The translations under genes and the position numbers were made by a program. A DNA stretch of 26,263 nt from the IMG/VR virus record IMGVR_UViG_3300031746_002328, positions 1-26,263 of that record; one strand, written 5' to 3'. This document shows positions 22,308 to 26,263 of this stretch, piece by piece. Under the pieces are notes generated by a model, which saw only the letters and a program-made list of their open reading frames with translations, was not told the origin of the DNA and made no database searches. This DNA comes from a virus. Every line of letters begins with the position of its first letter. Positions within the stretch are counted from its first letter, which is position 1.

Positions 22308-22473
22308 AAACCTCCTCTTGATTTAACTCACCCTTACTAGTCTTTCTGGTCAGAGTAAACTCACCCTTGTGCACTCTCCAGATATGGTTACAAGGCAACT
22401 GCTCTATCTTGCCGCACTTGCACCAAAGAGTTCTTCCATCCTTCTGAAACTCATGCCTGTGAAATAAGCTCAT
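22294..22473 (-). CDS. Small Cys/His zinc-binding candidate
   Basis: A 59-residue protein from ATG 22473, overlapping the previous stop (ATGA). HRHEF, WCKCGK and PCNHIW could together form a zinc site. The short HE...WCKCGK pattern is frequent in small phage proteins of unknown role. A GGGAG site lies 6 bases upstream. The gene overlaps the next start by 14 bases. Confidence 0.55.
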   Translation of the reverse strand: MSLFHRHEFQKDGRTLWCKCGKIEQLPCNHIWRVHKGEFTLTRKTSKGELNQEEVYVYS

Positions 22474-22676
22474 ATGCTCTCCCAAGCTTTCTTAAGGCTT
22501 GACAAGATATCGCAATCAACAGTATTCTTTGAGTACCCAAAATGCTTTCTAGCAAGCTTACAAAGTAATTTACTATTCACAATCTCAGCTGTGCTAATGC
22601 CTTCAAAAGCAAGTTTAGCTATCATGTAGCTTTTCATAAGGAACTGCTTTTTATCTTCAAGAAGTAATTTTTGCAT
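22470..22676 (-). CDS. Small helical hypothetical protein
   Basis: A 68-residue, largely helical protein from ATG 22676 with AAGGAAG 6 bases upstream. The start lies 20 bases inside the preceding gene. Contains FEGISTAEIVNSK, reminiscent of a helix-turn-helix turn, but not enough to assign one. No family recognised. Confidence 0.5.
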   Translation of the reverse strand: MQKLLLEDKKQFLMKSYMIAKLAFEGISTAEIVNSKLLCKLARKHFGYSKNTVDCDILSSLKKAWESI

Positions 22677-23097
22677 TCCCAACTTCCTTCAGCTTAAACA
22701 AACCAGCAATAATATCACGCAAACTTCTCTTGTTCTTAATCTCTTTCTTATAGCATGTTCCATCTTGCCTTTTTGGCGTATTGACGATGCAACTCTTAGC
22801 ATCCTCTTCAATCGGCACAGTGCTTGAAGTTCCAACTTGCAAATTGCTATCTCCCCAGCCAAAATTAGCGTACTTAAAAGCCTCATCAGCCATATTTACA
22901 AAACGCGACCTAACCACATTACTCGAAAAACAAGTAGGCTCTACAGTATAATTAGGACATTTTTCTGCCTGTCTTAACTCAGCGAGAGTAACATAACAAG
23001 CCCTATGGGTAAGATGACAACCGAATATCCGTCCATCAGCCATCAGTCTAAAATTAGTGCAACTACTACAACTCTTTCTTAATGGCTCATCACGCAT
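22657..23097 (-). CDS. Cys-rich hypothetical protein
   Basis: A 146-residue protein. The N-terminal 60 residues have CSSCTNFR, GCHLTHRACY and KCPNYT, a Cys/His cluster that could bind metal. The remainder lacks recognisable motifs, apart from two further cysteines. Only a weak GAAAG-type ribosome site precedes the ATG. It follows the 23101-23508 gene by three bases and seems part of the same unit. Function unknown. Confidence 0.5.
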   Translation of the reverse strand: MRDEPLRKSCSSCTNFRLMADGRIFGCHLTHRACYVTLAELRQAEKCPNYTVEPTCFSSNVVRSRFVNMADEAFKYANFGWGDSNLQVGTSSTVPIEEDAKSCIVNTPKRQDGTCYKKEIKNKRSLRDIIAGLFKLKEVGNAKITS

Positions 23098-23100
23098 AAC

Positions 23101-23508
23101 TTACTTTCTTTCACTTCTAAATGCATCTTTCTTACCTTTCTTTCCAACTCTAACAGATACGTTTATACCTTCACTAAAATAATTGTCAATCGTATCCCAA
23201 AGCCATTCAGATAGCAGGTCTTCAAACTTACTTTCCTCCACCCACTTCATTAGTCCACCTTTAATATGAGATTCATATTCCTTCTTTAGCACAACTTCAA
23301 GCGTCTTTTGAAGTTCCTTGCCAACCAACTCATCAGAACGTTGATAAAGATACTTATAGTCAATCTTATCAGCAAGCTGTCTTGTAATTTTTTCAATTAC
23401 CTGACTCTTAACATTCTGGACTATCTCATCCTCAATTTCTTTGGTAGTCATCCCATCAAGAACCTTCTTCATTATTCTTGCATTGTCAATCTCAACCTTT
23501 ATCTCCAT
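23101..23508 (-). CDS. Charged helical hypothetical protein
   Basis: A 135-residue protein from ATG 23508 with AGGAGG 6 bases upstream and one base after the previous stop. Mostly amphipathic helix with many Lys and Glu residues (MTTKEIEDEIVQNVKSQVIEKI and similar), then a basic tail. A coiled-coil or oligomeric protein is possible. No family recognised. An upstream in-frame extension to 23550 would overlap the neighbouring gene and is not supported. Confidence 0.55.
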   Translation of the reverse strand: MEIKVEIDNARIMKKVLDGMTTKEIEDEIVQNVKSQVIEKITRQLADKIDYKYLYQRSDELVGKELQKTLEVVLKKEYESHIKGGLMKWVEESKFEDLLSEWLWDTIDNYFSEGINVSVRVGKKGKKDAFRSERK

Positions 23509-23509
23509 C

Positions 23510-23779
23510 TTAATCCTCCTTGTCAAACAAAACCTTACGAGTCTGTACATCCTTCAGCATATGTTTAAGCACCCATATCAAATCTTCCTTCGTATCGCCA
23601 ACAGGGGCAATAGAATCAGCAGTCCAGCCTCCGCGAGGCTTTCGACTTGGCTTTTCAACTTTTTCTCGAATTGTCTTACAGGTATTGGGCGAGAAATACT
23701 CAACGACGTCCCAAAGGACTTCTTTAGTCTTTAGCAACCTATTCTCAATAATTCTTTTTCTTGCGCGGTAATGCCACAT
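23510..23779 (-). CDS. Basic hypothetical protein
   Basis: An 89-residue protein starting at ATG 23779, 11 bases after AAGGAGG. The N-terminal half is rich in Arg/Lys, the middle has KPSRKPRGGW, and the C-terminus is helical. In the same frame the open region extends to 23875, but the upstream part lies in a structured region and lacks a ribosome site. It may bind nucleic acid. Family unknown. Confidence 0.5.
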   Translation of the reverse strand: MWHYRARKRIIENRLLKTKEVLWDVVEYFSPNTCKTIREKVEKPSRKPRGGWTADSIAPVGDTKEDLIWVLKHMLKDVQTRKVLFDKED

Positions 23780-23813
23780 ACTATCTTCAACCTCCTTTAA
23801 AAACACCGATGTA

Positions 23814-23947
23814 AAGGACTGACAACAAAGCAAATTATGTTTTAGCATAATAGGGCATCGACAACATAACAACAAAATAAGTTTTTGTTATTGCCCTGCC
23901 AACAATCCAACCACAACCATACAACAAGATAATCATTGTCAGTCCTT
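23814..23947. repeat. Nested inverted repeats with a G-rich tract
   Basis: AAGGACTGACAA (23814-23825) and TTGTCAGTCCTT (23936-23947) form a perfect 12-bp inverted repeat around 110 bases. Inside are a 6-bp hairpin (ATTATG/CATAAT), an AGGGCA/TGCCCT stem and an ATAACA/TGTTAT stem. The minus strand also has four GG pairs (from 23918 down to 23899: GGTTGTGGTTGGATTGTTGG) that could fold into a two-layer G-quadruplex. Candidates are a replication origin or a regulatory RNA. Part of the region may also encode a small protein. Confidence 0.45.
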
Positions 23948-23966
23948 CGTCACCGCTTACGCCCAT
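23835..23966 (-). CDS. Possible small membrane protein (43 residues)
   Basis: The frame starts at ATG 23966, overlapping the preceding stop (TAATG), and ends at TAA 23835. It encodes a hydrophobic core (LTMIILLYGCGWIVG and YFVVMLSM) typical of a small membrane protein. There is no ribosome site, so translation would depend on coupling. The same bases form the nested inverted repeats, so the frame may be accidental. Confidence 0.35.
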   Translation of the reverse strand: MGVSGDEGLTMIILLYGCGWIVGRAITKTYFVVMLSMPYYAKT

Positions 23967-24250
23967 TATTCAATGGGTTTCAGAAGTAATGCTACATCGG
24001 CTTCTAATTCAATAGTCACAACCGCATTCGACTGCTTAATCTTTGTCTCGGCCTCAAGAAGCCAATTCTCAATCTCAACGCACCTTCTATCCAACATCTT
24101 CACATCATACTGAGGCTCAATAGTCTTCTTTGCGCCAGCATCATAATAAGACACTACATTCGCTACAGACGAACGTAAGCCAGACAACTCTGCTAACCGT
24201 CCACGAACCGCTTTCATTAGCACCATCACCTCATTCACCGTCTTCTTCAT
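23966..24250 (-). CDS. Helical protein, possibly DIP1984-like
   Basis: A 94-residue helical protein. AVRGRLAELSGLRSSVA at the start and VKMLDRRCVEIENWLLEAETKIKQSNAVVTIE later resemble short coiled-coil proteins of the DIP1984 type, which have RIAEL and LIxxIN segments in this order. The resemblance is by eye. The ATG follows the GroES stop directly (TAAATG), with AAGGAGGG upstream. Function unknown. Confidence 0.5.
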   Translation of the reverse strand: MKKTVNEVMVLMKAVRGRLAELSGLRSSVANVVSYYDAGAKKTIEPQYDVKMLDRRCVEIENWLLEAETKIKQSNAVVTIELEADVALLLKPIE

Positions 24251-24559
24251 TTAGCCCTCCTTCACTTTCGCAGCTATCTCACCGTCTTTGATTAGTAAAT
24301 ACTTTACCACCTTTCCGTTCTCATCTTCCTGCTCTATCTCCTGCCCTGAACCTCTAGCGAATAAAACCTTATCTCCTACCGAAAATCCCATTGGCTTGGG
24401 CTTGCCATACTTATCTTTATCGCCTGTGCCAACCAAAACAATTGTGCCCTTCCTGGGCGTGGCTCTCGATATTTCCGGAAGCACCAAACCAGCCTTCTCC
24501 CATTCAGGCTCTTCAATCGGAACGACCAATACTCTTGCTCCTAGCAACTGCTTAATCAT
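24251..24559 (-). CDS. groES: GroES-like co-chaperonin
   Basis: A 102-residue Cpn10 homologue. The start ARVLVVPIEEPEWEKAGLVLPE carries the first strand and the mobile loop that binds GroEL, then KGTIVLVGTGDKD and SVGDKVLFARGSGQEIE complete the beta barrel. Phage co-chaperonins, such as T4 gp31, refit the host GroEL for folding phage proteins. The mobile loop is EWEKAGLVLP rather than the usual xxGGIVLP, so host specificity could differ. No GroEL gene is present in this window. AAGGAG lies 7 bases before the ATG. Confidence 0.88.
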   Translation of the reverse strand: MIKQLLGARVLVVPIEEPEWEKAGLVLPEISRATPRKGTIVLVGTGDKDKYGKPKPMGFSVGDKVLFARGSGQEIEQEDENGKVVKYLLIKDGEIAAKVKEG

Positions 24560-24562
24560 CTT

Positions 24563-24808
24563 TTATCTCCTTCTGCTTATTGTGCCACCAATTATCATGC
24601 TCGAAACAATCAAGCCAACGTAGACCACCCAAAACTTATTTGCCCAGTCAATATTAAATAGCCCCTTCGCAACGAATATGATTCCTTTCACCAAAAGCCA
24701 ATTCATTACGTGCCATATCGCTAGCACTATCGGTAGTAAAATCCACATAATCAATGCAACCTCCTTTCCAAAATCGCACTCTTCCAAAGCATCAAATCCA
24801 ATGTCCAT
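24563..24808 (-). CDS. Two-helix membrane protein
   Basis: An 81-residue protein from ATG 24808 (AAGGAG 5 bases upstream). An acidic N-terminus is followed by a hydrophobic stretch near 17-45 (ALIMWILLPIVLAIWHVMNWLLV) and another near 58-76, then a basic end (SRRR). This layout fits a small holin-like or other membrane protein, but no family is identified. It lies immediately downstream of a copy of the bipartite element. Confidence 0.6.
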   Translation of the reverse strand: MDIGFDALEECDFGKEVALIMWILLPIVLAIWHVMNWLLVKGIIFVAKGLFNIDWANKFWVVYVGLIVSSMIIGGTISRRR

Positions 24809-24825
24809 GTTAGCTCCTTGCAATA

Positions 24826-24854
24826 ATATAAACGAACCTACAAGCTTATCGTTC
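24826..24854 (-). promoter_or_regulatory. Bipartite upstream element, copy e
   Basis: The coding strand reads GAAC-GATAAGC, 10 bases, GTTTATAT, then TATTGC and AAGGAG. The spacing matches the other copies exactly. It overlaps the stop of the 103-residue membrane protein gene and precedes the two-helix membrane protein and GroES genes. Confidence 0.6.
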
Positions 24855-25157
24855 AACCATTTCTCTTACATCTTTCTTCTGGTCATTGTTAATCCTTTCC
24901 AAGCGTTCAAGCAATTCTTTCTTATAGGCCCTCAATGGCTTCCAAAATGTCATCATCATAGTACTGTAAGACACCCCATCAATAACCGCATGAAAGCATT
25001 CCCAATCCATATTCTGTTCTATCGCCTCTGTCGCATATCGATGCACCTCGTTGAGAATGCGCATTCTCAACTCATAAACAAGATTGTTTCTTAAAAGCAT
25101 ATAAGAACTAAAACCAAACAAGACAACAACCAAAGTAAAAATAATGCTAAGTATCAT
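24846..25157 (-). CDS. Membrane-anchored hypothetical protein
   Basis: A 103-residue protein with one N-terminal membrane helix (about residues 2-21) and a charged, helical cytoplasmic or periplasmic domain rich in Glu, Arg and Lys. The ATG overlaps the preceding stop (ATGA). No family recognised. It resembles spanin- or Rz-like proteins in layout only, and no lipobox or partner gene is evident. Confidence 0.5.
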   Translation of the reverse strand: MILSIIFTLVVVLFGFSSYMLLRNNLVYELRMRILNEVHRYATEAIEQNMDWECFHAVIDGVSYSTMMMTFWKPLRAYKKELLERLERINNDQKKDVREMVER

Positions 25158-25438
25158 CTACACCTCACTTTGTCCATGAGCATCTGGACGGTTAAGCCCT
25201 TAGGCAACTTTATCTTACCACAAATTTCCTCAACACTTTTTGGTTTTGTGTATTTTACCTGCTGAATCTCAATCCGAATAAACTTCGAGCTATATCGGGC
25301 AATGAGATTTATCGCTTTCAAATCTTTCATAGTATCCTGCAAAGCCTCAACGATAGAATAGCACCTGGCATTGTGATAGCAGGTACTGCCCATTATCGAG
25401 GATATTCGAACCTCAAACATCTTTTTGGTCTTTCTCAT
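25154..25438 (-). CDS. Small hypothetical protein
   Basis: A 94-residue basic protein with two cysteines near the N-terminus (STCYHNARCYS) and mixed helix/strand content (FIRIEIQQVKY). No recognised family. The ATG overlaps the stop of the DnaJ-like zinc finger gene (ATGA), and GAGGAGG lies just upstream. Confidence 0.5.
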   Translation of the reverse strand: MRKTKKMFEVRISSIMGSTCYHNARCYSIVEALQDTMKDLKAINLIARYSSKFIRIEIQQVKYTKPKSVEEICGKIKLPKGLTVQMLMDKVRCR

Positions 25439-25575
25439 TCTACCTCCTCGTAGGATATTACTTCATAGACCTGCTCAATAAACCCTTCTCCAAAGCAATA
25501 GGAGCATTCATCTGTCGTTCCTTTCCTTCCGTCACCGGAGCATCCTGGGCAAGATAATTTTAATTTAAGCTTCAT
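25435..25575 (-). CDS. Mini DnaJ-type zinc finger protein (46 residues)
   Basis: The frame from ATG 25575 to TGA 25435 encodes CPGCSGDGRKG and CSYCFGEGFIEQ, two CxxCxGxG-like repeats of the DnaJ cysteine-rich domain, enough for one zinc site. Flanking genes overlap at both ends (ATGA), and GGAGG lies 4 bases before the ATG. The J domain and C-terminal domain are missing. It may act in protein folding or assembly, as similar single-module phage proteins might, but this is inference. Confidence 0.65.
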   Translation of the reverse strand: MKLKLKLSCPGCSGDGRKGTTDECSYCFGEGFIEQVYEVISYEEVE

Positions 25576-25751
25576 GAAACCTCCGCTTTACTCCTCACAT
25601 TTACCCTAAAATACCACGTAGGATTGTTTGTCTTGTCGAATTTTATTCCAATCAACTCCTCCGGCGTTTTCTTCCATTTTCCGTCTAAGCACAAAGTTTC
25701 GCTATCTTCAGGGATAACTTCTCCGTCTGCTATAAATCTATAATCGTTCAT
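25572..25751 (-). CDS. Small hypothetical protein
   Basis: A 59-residue protein from ATG 25751, with GGAGG 7 bases upstream. Contains YRFIADGEVIPEDSETLCLDGKW and TWYFRVNVR, a small beta-like domain reminiscent of short phage proteins that begin 'YRxLxxGExI'. No defined function. The in-frame extension upstream has no ribosome site and is not used. Confidence 0.55.
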   Translation of the reverse strand: MNDYRFIADGEVIPEDSETLCLDGKWKKTPEELIGIKFDKTNNPTWYFRVNVRSKAEVS

Positions 25752-25755
25752 CCCT

Positions 25756-25878
25756 TCACCTCCGCCTCTTAACCAATACCACCCCGATATTGAACTCACA
25801 AATTTGTATACCTATCCCAAATACGATATACCACTCAAAATCCAACCCTTCCGTACCGAATAGTAGTTTTAATCTCAC
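25756..25878 (-). CDS. Small hypothetical protein (40 residues)
   Basis: The frame from GTG 25878 to TGA 25756 overlaps the preceding stop (GTGA), and GGAGG lies upstream within the previous gene's end. It encodes a hydrophobic, aromatic segment (WYIVFGIGIQIC) and a basic end (KRRR). It fills the gap between two real genes with the same overlap style, which is the main support. Function unknown. Confidence 0.45.
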   Translation of the reverse strand: MRLKLLFGTEGLDFEWYIVFGIGIQICEFNIGVVLVKRRR

Positions 25879-26159
25879 CCCTTCACCTCCTCGTAAGTCA
25901 TTTCAAAAATATCTGGTTTGCAGGGGTAAAACTCACCTTTAACGCCCTTGATAATCATATCGCCAGGCGTTGCTAAAAGATTTGAGCCTTCAAGAGAAAA
26001 TATCTTTAATCCTTTTTTAACAACTTCCTCATATTCTTCCCACGTCCATTTTTGGACTGACGGATTTAAACCTGTAAAGGCTATGACCTCTTTCAAATTA
26101 TCTCCAGTCCATTTTATCGCCTCAACAACTACTGGTATTTTCCTATACTTTTTTCTCAT
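25875..26159 (-). CDS. Common phage hypothetical protein with PGDxIIKGVKGEFYPCKP motif
   Basis: A 94-residue protein. It begins with KYRKIPVVVEAIKWTGDN and ends with PGDMIIKGVKGEFYPCKPDIFEMTYE, a pattern I recognise from many tailed-phage proteins of unknown function. GGAGG lies 7 bases before the ATG, which overlaps an upstream stop (ATGA). Function is not established, but it is a reliable marker of phage DNA. Confidence 0.8.
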   Translation of the reverse strand: MRKKYRKIPVVVEAIKWTGDNLKEVIAFTGLNPSVQKWTWEEYEEVVKKGLKIFSLEGSNLLATPGDMIIKGVKGEFYPCKPDIFEMTYEEVKG

Positions 26160-26263
26160 CCCCTCACCTCCGCTATTTCATACCCCCTGCTCACGACCCC
26201 GACCCCGACCCCGACCACGTCCACAACCCAGACCCCGACCACGACCCCGACCACGTCCACCAC
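26156..26263 (-). CDS. End of an upstream gene with Val/Gly-rich or Arg/Gly-rich repeat tail, truncated
   Basis: A minus-strand frame open at the window edge ends at TGA 26158-26156, overlapping the next ATG as elsewhere. It reads VVDVVGV repeats, then SRGYEIAEVRG. The neighbouring frame, ending at 26178, reads a Gly-Arg repeat (GRGRGRG) and is also open to the edge. Only one can be real; the ATGA overlap favours the first, while low-complexity RG tails are known in nucleic-acid proteins. Not resolvable from 108 bases. Confidence 0.35.
   Translation of the reverse strand: MVDVVGVVVGVWVVDVVGVGVGVVSRGYEIAEVRG
26194..26263. repeat. GC-rich tandem repeat at the window edge
   Basis: The plus strand is built of GACCCC and GACCAC hexamers. 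An 18-base unit (gaccccgaccacgtccac) occurs at 26207-26224 and exactly again at 26243-26260, a 36-base period. The stretch is far more GC-rich than the rest of the window and continues past its end. Confidence 0.8.

Noticed and set aside
26194-26263. CRISPR array
   Set aside because: The repeat is a simple hexamer-derived tandem with no unique spacers.

Overview
This window looks like part of a tailed double-stranded DNA phage genome, probably from an uncultured lineage. By eye it is AT-rich, roughly 40% GC. Every supported gene lies on the minus strand. Genes are packed end to end with ATGA, GTGA, TAATG or TGATG stop/start overlaps and strong AGGAGG-type ribosome sites. No virion structural, terminase or tRNA genes are visible, so this is a replication, nucleotide-metabolism and accessory segment. 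Transcription runs from high to low coordinates.

Layout in coordinate order. 1-4840: an SbcD/Mre11-type nuclease cut by the window edge, a Cys-rich small protein, a KTSC-domain protein, two proteins resembling degenerate QueE, a HAD nucleotidase fused to a MazG-like domain, an HNH endonuclease and a DUF932-like protein. 4885-9694: a SleB-type cell wall hydrolase, a phosphoribosyltransferase, QueE, QueD, a small helical protein, QueC, a radical SAM/SPASM-like protein and a family 2 glycosyltransferase. 9696-18585: a replisome block with RecA/UvsX, a gp32-like ssDNA-binding protein, a UvsY-like candidate, a family A DNA polymerase with an N-terminal uracil-DNA glycosylase domain, a DpdA-type transglycosylase, an unknown protein, FolE (GTP cyclohydrolase I), an RFC/gp44-like clamp loader and a gp45/PCNA-like clamp. 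18635-26263: mostly small genes, including an FkbM-type methyltransferase, a protein with a type IV prepilin-like signal, a structured RNA candidate next to an HNH gene, an SPFH/prohibitin-like protein, a GroES homologue, a one-half DnaJ zinc finger protein and small membrane proteins.

The strongest system is DNA modification by 7-deazaguanine. FolE, QueD, QueE and QueC together form the complete route from GTP to preQ0, and the DpdA homologue would exchange preQ0 for guanine in DNA. QueF is not seen here, so preQ0 or a derivative is the predicted mark. The radical SAM protein, glycosyltransferase, phosphoribosyltransferase and two QueE-like proteins without the iron-sulfur cysteines are candidates for an extension of this pathway.

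Three non-coding signals stand out. A bipartite element (GNTAAGC, 10 bases, GTTTATAT on the coding strand) recurs in five of the few real intergenic gaps, directly before ribosome sites. A 175-nt RNA candidate is closed by a perfect 12-bp stem and followed by a U-run. The dpdA leader can form mutually exclusive or pseudoknotted hairpins.
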